From: CADEFX01 sp050260355
Lineage (GTDB): Bacteria > Pseudomonadota > Alphaproteobacteria > Rhizobiales > Hyphomicrobiaceae
Length of the DNA: 64,000 nt
NCBI GenBank assembly: GCA_050260355.1
Contig: JBLNBZ010000083.1
Span: 16,485 to 80,484 of the forward strand
Reading direction: 5' to 3'
Shown: one piece after another, positions 9,862 through 17,964 of the stretch
How positions within the stretch are numbered: position 1 is the first letter of the stretch
How the letters are laid out: the number at the start of each line of letters is the position of its first letter
Notes under the pieces: model-generated
Told to the model about the DNA's origin: nothing
The model's database searches: none
What the model saw: the letters and a program-made list of their open reading frames with translations, nothing else
Made by a program: the position numbers and the translations under genes

Positions 9862-10785
9862 CTAGTTGCCGATCCGCGGACGCGTGTGCTGGGCAGCGCG
9901 CGGAACGGCTGCCTGCGAGTTCGGCCCGGCATCGACCGGCGGCAGCGAGAACGCCGTAACGGCGCGGCGATTGTGAGGGGCACACTCTAGGTTCGGGCAA
10001 GTTGCAACAGGCTGCTCGCGCCCGAAGCTCGCCGCATTGACCCGCTGCTCCTCGACCCCTTCGGCGATCAGGCGCGCGCGTACCGCTTGCGCACGTTTCA
10101 GTCCGAGCTCCCGATTATATTCGGCGGTGCCGGGCTCATCCGCGTGGCCCTCGACCACCACTGAGACGCCCGGATATCGCTTCAGCCATTGCGCCTGCGC
10201 CGCGAGAACAGCGCGAGCCCGCGCGCCGAGCTCCGCGCTTGCCGCTCCGAAGAAGACGCGATCGCCCACGTTCAGGCGAAAGTCCTGCTCTATGGTCTCC
10301 AGAACCCGCCGGTCAGCGTTCGACCGCTCTGCCCCGACCGCCGGCGTTTGCCGCGCGCGGCCTCCGGCATCGACGCGCGGGTCGGCGGGCGACAAGGCCA
10401 GGCTCGGCCAATGTCTGGTCGTCGGCTCTCTCGCAGGTGTGCTTTGCTCCGCCGTCGCCTGCTCGCGTGCATAAAGCCGGCCGAGCTCCCCACGCGCCGC
10501 AACAGCAGCATCGGTCTCCGGATAACGAGCAACCAGGATCTCGAGCCGGCGCCTGCCTTCGCTGGCTCTGCCGTGTGCCAGGTCGTCCTGGGCATCGGCC
10601 AGCATCCTCGAGGCATAGCCTTCCTGGGCAGCCGCCCAGCGCCTTGCGGCAGGGCCACCGTCAGCGGCACTGCGCCACTGCGCGGCCGCCGGGTTCGATA
10701 CGGCGGGACCAAGGACCGCCAGTGCGGCCAAGATGCAGGCGAGAAACGAGGCTCTCGCGCAAACGCGGATCCGGCAGCGCCACAT
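9862..10785 (-). CDS. Pal-like periplasmic protein with OmpA C-terminal domain (pal paralogue)
   Basis: 307 residues from the ATG at 10785, which has GGGGATGG 4 to 7 bases upstream. A signal peptide ends near NPAAAQ without a lipobox cysteine. Next comes an alanine-rich, TPR-like stretch (QDDLAHGRASEGRRRLEILV), a disordered Pro/Arg linker, and an OmpA-like domain over roughly residues 165-285. The domain matches the true Pal encoded upstream: NVGDRVFFGAASAEL against NVGDIVYFSTDSSDL, EGHADEPGTAEYN against EGHADERGTREYN, and the NRRA ending. It should bind peptidoglycan but not anchor in the outer membrane by lipid. Its function is inferred from the domain and the tol-pal setting only. Confidence 0.82.
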   Translation of the reverse strand: MWRCRIRVCARASFLACILAALAVLGPAVSNPAAAQWRSAADGGPAARRWAAAQEGYASRMLADAQDDLAHGRASEGRRRLEILVARYPETDAAVAARGELGRLYAREQATAEQSTPAREPTTRHWPSLALSPADPRVDAGGRARQTPAVGAERSNADRRVLETIEQDFRLNVGDRVFFGAASAELGARARAVLAAQAQWLKRYPGVSVVVEGHADEPGTAEYNRELGLKRAQAVRARLIAEGVEEQRVNAASFGREQPVATCPNLECAPHNRRAVTAFSLPPVDAGPNSQAAVPRAAQHTRPRIGN

Positions 10786-10948
10786 TGCGCCATCCCCGAA
10801 CATTGATGCCACGAGCACTGAGCATCAGCCACGAATCAGGCCGATTTTTGATTGAAGCGGGGTAACGTTACCTGGTCGATCTGCTGGGCGCTGACTCGCC
10901 GGCCCGCCCGCTTCGTGCAGAGGTCGTCAAGTCAGTTCGCCTCCAGCG

Positions 10949-11464
10949 TCAGGACCCGGCGCCGCGGGTGTTCAGCACCGTCTGCGCCCGCCGATTCTGC
11001 GACCAGCAGGAGATATCGTTGCAAACGGCGACCGGCCGCTCCTTGCCGTAGGAGATCGTACGGATCCGCGAGGCGTTGATTCCGTTCCGCGCCAGGAAAT
11101 CGCGCACCGTCTGGGCGCGTCGCGCTCCCAGCGCGATGTTGTACTCGCGCGTGCCGCGCTCGTCCGCGTGCCCCTCGATGGTGATCGTGTACTGCGCGTA
11201 CTTCTGCAACCAGCGGGCCTGATTCGAGAGCGTCTGCTGCGCCTCCGGAGAGAGGTCCGAGCTGTCGGTCGAGAAGTAGACGATGTCGCCCACGTTGACC
11301 GCGAAGTCGCGCGCCGAGCCGGGCGTCGCAGGTCCGCCTTTGCCGTAGGCACCGAGCTGATCGTCGGGCTTGTCGTTCTGGGCGCACGCCGTCAGCATCA
11401 TGGCCACCGCAACCGCTGCAAGCGCACGCAGCGCGCGCGAGTACCGAGGTGCCAACGCCATCAT
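10949..11464 (-). CDS. pal: Peptidoglycan-associated lipoprotein Pal
   Basis: Outer membrane lipoprotein of the Tol-Pal system. It binds meso-diaminopimelate in peptidoglycan and TolB. 171 residues from the ATG at 11464 (a second ATG follows directly); AAGGGGG lies upstream. The signal peptide ends with the lipobox LTAC. The OmpA domain has NVGDIVYFSTDSSDLSPEAQ, IEGHADERGTREYNIALGA with the peptidoglycan-contacting Asp and Arg, and QNRRAQTVL. The gene is split from tolB by two micro-lipoprotein genes, whereas pal normally follows tolB directly. Confidence 0.96.
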   Translation of the reverse strand: MMALAPRYSRALRALAAVAVAMMLTACAQNDKPDDQLGAYGKGGPATPGSARDFAVNVGDIVYFSTDSSDLSPEAQQTLSNQARWLQKYAQYTITIEGHADERGTREYNIALGARRAQTVRDFLARNGINASRIRTISYGKERPVAVCNDISCWSQNRRAQTVLNTRGAGS

Positions 11465-11827
11465 TACCCCCTTCCCCTGCCCGAATGCGGACTGTGCCGA
11501 TGGCACAAAGGATTCCTGTCGCCGCATTGAAGCCGCCTATCGCCAACGTGTTCGGCTATGCCATGCAAACCGGTCTTATCGTACCGGACGCGCAAAAATG
11601 TGACCGAGGTCTGTCAAAACCCAGAACATGATCCGATGCACGCGCGCAACCCCGAGCCGCACGCTTTCCCCGCGAATTTTGCCACCCGCGTCAATCGGAC
11701 TGCTGGCGCGCGACGCGCGCCCACAAAGCATCGAAGCCGCACTTGCGGCGTTGCACGCCGGTAGCGCGGCTTCGATAATCCCGGCCATTTGCGATCTCGC
11801 AGAAGACCGCTGGCCCTACTCTGTCGA
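11465..11827. other. Intergenic region upstream of pal
   Basis: About 360 bases between pal and the first micro-lipoprotein gene. No coding frame of family type, RNA gene or repeat stands out. It probably carries a pal promoter, but I could not find a convincing -35/-10 pair. Confidence 0.4.
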
Positions 11828-11959
11828 CTAGCGGGCCACCTGCTCGGTTGCCGGCACGTCACCAGCGCCGAGCTTCAGAGGCTCGTGTGGAACTTCCCTG
11901 CGACAAGCCCCCAAAGCGACTGCCGCAACAACGGCCGCAAGAACGATAGCGCTCTTCAT
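11828..11959 (-). CDS. Micro-lipoprotein, tandem copy 1 (43 aa), in the tol-pal cluster
   Basis: ATG at 11959 with AAGGGGGA six bases upstream; TAG at 11828-11830. The 43-residue product begins MKSAIVLAAVVAAVALGACR: a short Lys-containing n-region, a hydrophobic core and the lipobox LGAC. The mature lipopeptide would have 25 residues and contains the stretch CRREVPHEPLKLGAGDVPA. The adjacent gene at 11999 encodes a near copy, identical through REVPHEPLKLGAGDVPA. Duplication with the protein sequence kept, good ribosome sites and the lipobox make this a real gene pair although each is very short. Family not recognised. Outer or inner membrane location is not determined. Confidence 0.72.
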   Translation of the reverse strand: MKSAIVLAAVVAAVALGACRREVPHEPLKLGAGDVPATEQVAR

Positions 11960-11998
11960 GGTAAGTCCCCCTTGAGCCCTGAATTGGACTGGACTAGG

Positions 11999-12139
11999 TT
12001 ACTTTGCCACCTGAGTAGGAGCAGGCACATCACCCGCGCCGAGCTTCAGCGGCTCGTGCGGAACTTCGCGACGGCAGGCTCCCACAGCCACAGCCGCGAT
12101 GATCGTTGCCAGAACGATCGCGCCCTTCATAACCTGCAT
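11999..12139 (-). CDS. Micro-lipoprotein, tandem copy 2 (46 aa), in the tol-pal cluster
   Basis: Frame closes with TAA at 11999-12001. Two in-frame starts exist: ATG at 12139, with AGGAGAG six to eight bases upstream, and ATG at 12130, the one equivalent to copy 1. I chose 12139 on the ribosome site. The product reads MQVMKGAIVLATIIAAVAVG, then AC and CRREVPHEPLKLGAGDVPAP; the lipobox is VGAC. Between the copies the signal peptides differ at several positions, while the mature part is almost unchanged, so selection appears to act on the exported peptide. It lies just after tolB in the same direction. Confidence 0.72.
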   Translation of the reverse strand: MQVMKGAIVLATIIAAVAVGACRREVPHEPLKLGAGDVPAPTQVAK

Positions 12140-12410
12140 GTCTTCTCTCCTGATGCTTATTCGGCAATCGCCTTTACTGGCCTACCGGTGTCACCCGCTC
12201 AGATCAAGAAGAGAGGCAGTTTTCCAACTGCTTTCCCCACTTACAGATGCGAAAATGCCACGCCGGATCAGCACGATCCCCCACGTTCCGCCATTCGTCC
12301 GTTGAAGCCCGTTGAAGTGCGGCAACATGCAGGCGCGCGGCGCGAATTCCTTCCGCTTGCCCGGCGCCGAGTAAGCCATGCAAGCGGTAAATACGGCGTA
12401 AACGGAGGTG
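12140..12410. other. Intergenic region between tolB and the micro-lipoprotein genes
   Basis: About 270 bases downstream of the tolB stop. Nothing coding is visible and no clear terminator with a T-run was found, so read-through from tolB into the micro-lipoprotein genes is possible. Confidence 0.35.
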
Positions 12411-13754
12411 CTATTTCAGGAGCGGGGACCAGGCCGGATCGGAGGCGAAGGACGGCGTCGGAACCTGCCGCTCGTTGCGGCCGGTAAGATCGATTGTGTA
12501 GAGCTTGGGACCGCCGTTGGCCCCCGACAAATCACGAAAGAACATAAGAAAACGGCCGTTCGGAGCCCACGTCGGCCCTTCGTTGTGAAAGCCTTCCGTC
12601 AGCACACGCTCGCCGGCGCCGTCGAAGCGCATGACGCCGATCAGGAATCGGCCGGAGTGCTGCTTTGTGAACGCAATGTAATCGCCGCGCGGAGACCACA
12701 CCGGCGTGGAGTAGCGGCCCTCTCCGAAGCTGATGCGGCGCGCCGACGATCCATCGGCGCCCATGACATAGAGCTGCTGAGTCCCCTCCCGATCCGACTC
12801 GAACACGATTTGCCGCCCGTCCGGGGCATAGCAAGGTCCAGTGTCGATCGCCTGGCCCTGCGTCAGCCGGCGCATCTGGCGCCCGCGCAGGTCCATCTCG
12901 AGAATCGCCGAGCCGCCGCCCTGCTGAAGACTCATCACCACCCGCTGCCCGTCCGGCGAGAAGCGCGGCGCGAACGTCATGTTCGGGAAGTCGCCGATCA
13001 CCTCGCGCTGCCCCGTATCCAGCCGCATGAGCACCACGCGCGGCTGCTCGCGGATGTAGGACATGTAGGTAATCTCTTGATTCGTCGGGCTGAAGCGCGG
13101 CGTGAGCACCAGCTCGTGGCCCTGCGAAAGCAGGCGCACGTTGAAGCCATCCTGATCCATGATGGCGAGCCGCTTGATCCGCTTGTCCTTGGGGCCGGTC
13201 TCGTCGACGAAGACGATGCGCGTGTCGAAATAGCCCTTCTCGAGAGTGAGTTTTTCCCAGACCTGATCGGCGATGATGTGGCCGAGCCGCCTCCAGAACT
13301 GGGGCCCTATTGCAAATGTGCCGCTCGCCACCTGCTTGCCGAGCACCACATCCCACAACCGGAAATCGGCGCGCACGCGGCCCTCGCCTGCCGGATAGGC
13401 GCGGCCGACCAGCAGGGCCTCGGCGCCCGAGCTGCGCCAGTCGGCGAATCGCGGCGGGGTGTTGAGATCGCTGATGCGTTCGATGAAGCCTCTGGGATCC
13501 AGCGGCTCGAACAAGCCCGAGCGCTCGAGGTCGGCCGAAATCACGTTGGCAATGCCGGCGGACAGCCGCTGGTCCTCACCCAGGAACTCAGGGATGGCGA
13601 TCGGGCGCGGCTTCAGATTGGCTTGGTCGACGTCGACCTGCAGGGGGCCGTGCTGTTGCGCCAGCGCCGGCGTTACCGCCCCCAGCACCGCGCTGGCGCC
13701 GAGGCGCAGGGCGGTGCGTCGCGAAAGAGGGAGCACAGGCGACGATTTTCGCAT
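12411..13754 (-). CDS. tolB: Tol-Pal system protein TolB
   Basis: Periplasmic beta-propeller protein that relays between TolA and Pal. 447 residues from the ATG at 13754. The N-terminal alpha/beta domain (QVDVDQANLKPRPIAIPEF) precedes propeller repeats with the TolB signatures FSPDGQRVVMSLQQGGGSAI, APDGRQIVFESDREGTQQLY, SPRGDYIAFTKQ and PNGRFLMFFRD. The signal peptide is unusual: SRRTALRLGASAVLGAV contains a twin-arginine motif followed by a weakly hydrophobic stretch, so export through Tat rather than Sec is possible. tolA lies 77 bases upstream. Confidence 0.96.
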   Translation of the reverse strand: MRKSSPVLPLSRRTALRLGASAVLGAVTPALAQQHGPLQVDVDQANLKPRPIAIPEFLGEDQRLSAGIANVISADLERSGLFEPLDPRGFIERISDLNTPPRFADWRSSGAEALLVGRAYPAGEGRVRADFRLWDVVLGKQVASGTFAIGPQFWRRLGHIIADQVWEKLTLEKGYFDTRIVFVDETGPKDKRIKRLAIMDQDGFNVRLLSQGHELVLTPRFSPTNQEITYMSYIREQPRVVLMRLDTGQREVIGDFPNMTFAPRFSPDGQRVVMSLQQGGGSAILEMDLRGRQMRRLTQGQAIDTGPCYAPDGRQIVFESDREGTQQLYVMGADGSSARRISFGEGRYSTPVWSPRGDYIAFTKQHSGRFLIGVMRFDGAGERVLTEGFHNEGPTWAPNGRFLMFFRDLSGANGGPKLYTIDLTGRNERQVPTPSFASDPAWSPLLK

Positions 13755-13831
13755 CGAGGTGTCGTCTCGGGTTCGGGGTGCTGGTTGATGTGCTCGCAAG
13801 GTGTCGAAAGTTGGGACTCGACGCCCCTGGC

Positions 13832-14992
13832 CTAAAACATCCGCTGCGGATCGAATGTCAATTCCATGAACTCCCACCCCCCATCGTACTTGTCAGGCGG
13901 CAGCGAGTAGGGCTCGCACTGGACCAGCGCGCGCACCGCACTGTCGGCTGCGTCCCGGAATAGCGGGGAGGCCACGCTGTTGACCACGCGCGGCGGGCCC
14001 ATCAGCCTGCCGTCGCGCGTCAGCCGCACCTGCACCTTGACGATGATCTTGTCGATTCCGTCGAGCCCCGCATTGATGTTCCAGCATCGGCTCACGGCTT
14101 GGCGCATCAGCCCGGCGAGGAACGCCGCCTCGCTCGCCGAGATCGTTTGATCGCGGCCGTCGCGGTCGCCCATCACCGGCCCCTTGGCGTTGGTCGGATG
14201 GCTCGGCTGAGGTGCCGCTGCAGGCGCCGATTTGGGCTCCGACTTGTCGATCAGCGCGGACAACCGCTCGAGATCGAGCTTCGCCTTGGCCTCCGCCTCG
14301 CGCCGCTTCTTCTCCTCGGCCTTCCTCTTTTCCGCGAGCCGTTTCAGCTCGGCCTTGCGCTTCTCCTCCGCCATTCGCTTCTGCTCGGCCTTGCGGTGCT
14401 CCTCGGCCTTCTTTTGCTCCTCCAGCTTGCGCTGCTCCTCCGCCTTGCGCTGCTCCTCCGCCTTGCGTTCCTCCTCGGCCTTGCGCTGCTCCTCGAGCCG
14501 CTTCTGCTCGGCGAGCTTGTCGTCCTCGATCTTCTTCAGCTCCTCGGGCGTGGGGCCAGCCTCCTTGGCGAGCTCGGCAATCTTCTGCTCGAGCGCAGCC
14601 TTGTCGGGCTGAGCCTTCGGCTCGGCTTTAGGCGGCGGGGGCACGGGCTCGGCCGTCTTCTGCTCCACCGGCTTCTTTTCCTCGGGCTTTGCCTCCTCCT
14701 TGGGAGGTGGCGGCTCGTTGGCCGGTGGCGGAGGCGTCGCCACCAACGGCTTTGGCTTGGGCGTCTCCTTGGGCGTCTGCTCCACCTTCGGGCTTTCCTT
14801 GGCTACCGCCTCCTTGAGCTTGGAGTTGCGATTGCCGGCCCGCATCTTGGTCAGCTCGGACGGGGATATGAAATCGACGGCAACGGGCTCATAGCTCGGA
14901 GACGTGAGATCGCGCGCCGTCTGAATCGTGACGAGCGCCCACGCCAGCAGCCCGGCATGCAGCAGCAGAGAGACTGCGAGCCCGAGGTACAC
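13832..14992 (-). CDS. tolA: Tol-Pal system protein TolA
   Basis: Inner-membrane protein that spans the periplasm and couples TolQR to TolB and Pal. 386 residues. A single N-terminal span (VSLLLHAGLLAWALV, about residues 7-21) is followed by a Pro/Lys-rich segment and a long helical domain of repeats such as LEEQRKAEEERKAEEQRKAE. The C-terminal TonB-like domain (about 290-386) contains CWNINAGLDGIDKIIVKVQV. The start is GTG at 14992, five bases after the tolR stop; the GGAGG at the tolR end serves as ribosome site, which suggests translational coupling. Confidence 0.95.
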   Translation of the reverse strand: MYLGLAVSLLLHAGLLAWALVTIQTARDLTSPSYEPVAVDFISPSELTKMRAGNRNSKLKEAVAKESPKVEQTPKETPKPKPLVATPPPPANEPPPPKEEAKPEEKKPVEQKTAEPVPPPPKAEPKAQPDKAALEQKIAELAKEAGPTPEELKKIEDDKLAEQKRLEEQRKAEEERKAEEQRKAEEQRKLEEQKKAEEHRKAEQKRMAEEKRKAELKRLAEKRKAEEKKRREAEAKAKLDLERLSALIDKSEPKSAPAAAPQPSHPTNAKGPVMGDRDGRDQTISASEAAFLAGLMRQAVSRCWNINAGLDGIDKIIVKVQVRLTRDGRLMGPPRVVNSVASPLFRDAADSAVRALVQCEPYSLPPDKYDGGWEFMELTFDPQRMF

Positions 14993-14997
14993 CCCCT

Positions 14998-15462
14998 CTA
15001 GCCTCCGCTCTCGACCTCCGTGATCAGCGAGATCTTCTTGAAGCCCGCTTCCTTGATCCGGCCCATCACCTTGGCCACGAGGCCGTACTCGACGCTCTTG
15101 TCGCCCCTCACGAAAATCGGCTCGTCGGCGCCGCCACGATTGCCGGCGACAGCATTGAGCTTGGGTCCGATCTCGTCGAGGCGCATCGGGGTCTTCTCCT
15201 CCTGGCCGAGGAATACTTCACCCTGGCGTGTCACCGAGACAACGATCGGCTCTTTGTTGGTCTCGATCTGCTTGCCTTTGGCCTGCGGCAGCTCGAGCGG
15301 CACACCGACCGTCAGCAGCGGCGCCGTCACCATGAAGATGATCAACAGCACCAGCATGACATCGACAAATGGCGTAACGTTGATCTCGCTCATGGGCGCG
15401 CGCCTTTGCCGCCGCCCGCGGCGCCCGCCGCTGTGCCCCTGGAGGTTGACACTTGCTCCCAT
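14998..15462 (-). CDS. tolR: Tol-Pal system protein TolR
   Basis: ExbD-type inner-membrane partner of TolQ in the proton-driven Tol motor. 154 residues from the ATG at 15462, which follows GAGGACAGG. A basic N-terminus (GGRRGRRQRRAPMSEINVTP) leads into the only span, VDVMLVLLIIFMVTAPLL, which begins with the conserved proton-carrying Asp. The periplasmic part has VPLELPQAKGK and the FVRGDKSVEYG motif. The open frame extends to 15684, but that part overlaps tolQ and has no start signal. tolQ ends ten bases upstream. Confidence 0.95.
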   Translation of the reverse strand: MGASVNLQGHSGGRRGRRQRRAPMSEINVTPFVDVMLVLLIIFMVTAPLLTVGVPLELPQAKGKQIETNKEPIVVSVTRQGEVFLGQEEKTPMRLDEIGPKLNAVAGNRGGADEPIFVRGDKSVEYGLVAKVMGRIKEAGFKKISLITEVESGG

Positions 15463-15472
15463 ATGCCTGTCC

Positions 15473-16189
15473 TCAGGTGCGCACGTCGATCTGGCGCGAC
15501 ACGATCGCGGAGAACTCGTCGGCGAAAGCATCGAGCCGCTGACTGAGCCGGGTCGAGTCGGCGGCGAATTTGTTATAGGCGATAACGGCGGGAATGGCGG
15601 CGAGCAGGCCGAGTGCGGTCGCAAACAGCGCTTCGGCGATACCGGGCGCGACGACCGCGAGGCTCGTGTTCTTCGATGCGGCAATCGCCTGGAAGCTCGT
15701 CATGATGCCCCACACCGTGCCGAACAGGCCGACGAACGGCGCCGTCGAGCCGACCGTCGCCAGAAACAGCAGGCGCCTGTCGAGCCGCTCCATCTCGCGG
15801 CTGATGGTCACGTCCATCACCTTCTCGACGCGAAGCTGGATGCCGCCCAGCGCCCTGATATTGCCTTCGACCGACCGCTTCCACTCCCGCATGGCGGCGA
15901 CGAACAGAGCGCCCATCGACAGCGTCTGCCCGCGCGACAGGCCGGTATAAAGCTCCTCGAGCGATTGGCCCGACCAGAAGAGCTGCTCGAAGCGATCCGC
16001 CTCCACCCGCGCGCGGCGGAAGGCGAACAGCTTTTCGACAATGATGGCCCAGGACCAGACGGAGGACAGCAGCAGCCCGATCATCACGAATTTGACGACC
16101 GGATGGGCCTGCATGAACAGCTCGAGAAAGGATACGTGACTGGCACCGGCTGCGCCGATCGCGCCCTTCAAAACATCTGATGGATTCAT
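15473..16189 (-). CDS. tolQ: Tol-Pal system protein TolQ
   Basis: MotA/ExbB-family proton channel of the Tol system. 238 residues from the ATG at 16189. Three spans are visible: VVKFVMIGLLLSSVWSWAII, FLATVGSTAPFVGLFGTVWG and the third around IAEALFATALGLLAAIPAVI. The conserved TAPFVGLFGTVWGIM segment is typical. First gene of the tolQ-R-A series. About 280 bases separate it from ybgC, so a separate promoter is possible, though none was identified. Confidence 0.95.
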   Translation of the reverse strand: MNPSDVLKGAIGAAGASHVSFLELFMQAHPVVKFVMIGLLLSSVWSWAIIVEKLFAFRRARVEADRFEQLFWSGQSLEELYTGLSRGQTLSMGALFVAAMREWKRSVEGNIRALGGIQLRVEKVMDVTISREMERLDRRLLFLATVGSTAPFVGLFGTVWGIMTSFQAIAASKNTSLAVVAPGIAEALFATALGLLAAIPAVIAYNKFAADSTRLSQRLDAFADEFSAIVSRQIDVRT

Positions 16190-16472
16190 GTCTGTTCCGT
16201 CGCTCCCACACGTACGGTGGGCATCCAACAGCCGAAGGCGGCCGGACGCGACGCGACCGGTGCCGTCCTGCCTCGACTTTCAACCGTTAGGTCCCGCAGT
16301 GCCCGCAGCTGCGGCATGTTGCCCGCCAATGTGACTAAACTAGGGCTCTGACCGCGCTCGCGCCATGCCAGCGCCGAGCCTTCTCCAAGCAAATCCCGCC
16401 CCCCTGTTCAAGGGTCCGCATGCGCGCATCCGCCAGTGCGGTGTGCATCAGGCCCCGTCACATCCGGCGCGT

Positions 16473-16949
16473 TCAGCTCCGCGCCAACGCCTCGCGCATC
16501 ATGCGGCCGAGCCGCTGCGGCTTGCCCGAGCGGCTGACGAGCACGACCATCACCTCGGCCTCGACTAGCCGCACGCCCTCGCGCGACACGGCCTGCGCGA
16601 GTCTCAGCGCGGCAGCACCGATTTCCTTTACGCGCGTCTCCACCTCGAGAATATCATCGATCCGAGCCGGCTTGAGGAACTCGAGCTGCATGCGCCGCAC
16701 GACGAAGGCGGCAGGCTCACGCCCGGTTGCCCCTGCATCGAGTGCGCGGTGATCGTTACCGAGCAGCCGCAGAAAGTCGGAGCGACCGCGCTCGCACCAG
16801 CGCACATAGGAGCCATGGTACACCAGACCCGAGAAATCGGTGTCCTCGAAATACACGCGCACGGGAAGCACATGCCGGCTTCCCTCGGCATCGCGGATCA
16901 GGCGGCCGGCGAGGTCGGGCCAGGTCTTTGTACCGTCAGGCTCCGACAT
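16473..16949 (-). CDS. ybgC: Tol-Pal-associated acyl-CoA thioesterase YbgC
   Basis: Hot-dog fold acyl-CoA thioesterase usually encoded ahead of tolQ; proposed to act in phospholipid metabolism near the Tol complex. 158 residues. The catalytic motif VYFEDTDFSGLVYHGSYVRW contains the Asp and the YHGSY loop; ERGRSDFLRLLG follows. The start at 16949 overlaps the end of the upstream metallophosphoesterase gene by 14 bases, so these two are cotranscribed. Confidence 0.93.
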   Translation of the reverse strand: MSEPDGTKTWPDLAGRLIRDAEGSRHVLPVRVYFEDTDFSGLVYHGSYVRWCERGRSDFLRLLGNDHRALDAGATGREPAAFVVRRMQLEFLKPARIDDILEVETRVKEIGAAALRLAQAVSREGVRLVEAEVMVVLVSRSGKPQRLGRMMREALARS

Positions 16950-17862
16950 GGATCAGCACGATCTCGGGCGGCACGCCGAGGCGCACCGGCAGCACGGAGC
17001 ACCCGAGCCCGCCCGACACGATCAGATTGCGGCCGTCCTCGACGATGTGGCCATAGGCATAGCGATTGCCGTACCGGGACGGGACAACCGGCGAGTAGCC
17101 GAGCAGACGCACCTGTCCGCCGTGCGTATGGCCCGAAAGGGTGAGCGCGACGCGATCGGGAACCGCGGGGAACACGTCCGGCTCGTGCGCCAGCAGGATG
17201 ACCGGCGCATCGTCCTTCACCCGCGCCAGCGTGCCGGCGAGGTCATCGACGCCCCTGTATCTCCGCCGGCCGCCTGCACGATTGATGAGCGCAAGCTGGT
17301 CGGCCAGCCCCGCCAGCCAGAAGGCATGACCATCCTTCTTGAGCCGCGTTGCGTCGTTCTCGTAGACGGGGATGCCGGCACGCTCCAGCATGCGGCGGCC
17401 GAACACTGGACCCTTGCCCTCGCGCTGCGCGACGAGATCGTCCCACCAGTCGTGATTGCCGAGAATGGCATGCACGCCGAGCGGCGCCCGCAGGACGCTC
17501 AAGGCTTGCGACCACTCCTGCGCAGGCACCGGCTGGCCACCGTATGTCCGGCTTGCCGCAAAATCTCCGAGCAGGACGACGAGGTCGGGTTGCAGGGCAT
17601 TGGTCTGCTCGGCAATCGCGTGCACGCGCTCGACCGGCATGATCCATCCGCCGGCGTGAATATCGGCGAGCGCAGCGATGGTGAGCTTCAGCCCTTTGGG
17701 CCAGCCCCGAGGCACCACGGTGCGGTGCACGACATCGAGGCGCCAGGCCGGCTCGATGGCGAACGCGTAGCTGCCGGTGCTCAGACCGGACATCGCCGCC
17801 GCACCCAGTCCGGTCAGCAGTTGGCGCCGCGAGAGGAAACGGCCGATGGCTTGCGTATGCAT
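16936..17862 (-). CDS. Exported metallophosphoesterase (calcineurin-like), Tat signal
   Basis: 308 residues from the ATG at 17862 (a TTG at 17883 is the alternative). The N-terminus FLSRRQLLTGLGAAAMSG is a twin-arginine signal. The dinuclear-metal motifs are all present: ALADIHAGG (D-x-H), VVLLGDFA (GD), ILGNHDWWDD (GNHD), ILLAHEPD and LSGHTHGGQ. Members of this YaeI-like group hydrolyse phosphodiesters, including lipid-linked substrates; the substrate here is unknown. It overlaps ybgC, which suggests an envelope-related job, but that is inference. Confidence 0.86.
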   Translation of the reverse strand: MHTQAIGRFLSRRQLLTGLGAAAMSGLSTGSYAFAIEPAWRLDVVHRTVVPRGWPKGLKLTIAALADIHAGGWIMPVERVHAIAEQTNALQPDLVVLLGDFAASRTYGGQPVPAQEWSQALSVLRAPLGVHAILGNHDWWDDLVAQREGKGPVFGRRMLERAGIPVYENDATRLKKDGHAFWLAGLADQLALINRAGGRRRYRGVDDLAGTLARVKDDAPVILLAHEPDVFPAVPDRVALTLSGHTHGGQVRLLGYSPVVPSRYGNRYAYGHIVEDGRNLIVSGGLGCSVLPVRLGVPPEIVLIHVGA

Positions 17863-17964
17863 AGAGAATCGTGAGGCGTTCAACGGTGTCTGCCCTTCAC
17901 CCGCCCGGCGGCGCCGTACTTGCGATACGAATCGGGCATTTGCAAGCCGCCTCGACGACTGCCG

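Noticed and set aside
14099..15001. Long plus-strand frame (300 codons, leucine- and arginine-rich) opposite tolA
   Set aside because: It is the mirror image of the Lys/Glu/Ala repeats of tolA; tolA has a membrane anchor, coiled coil, TonB-like end and operon context.
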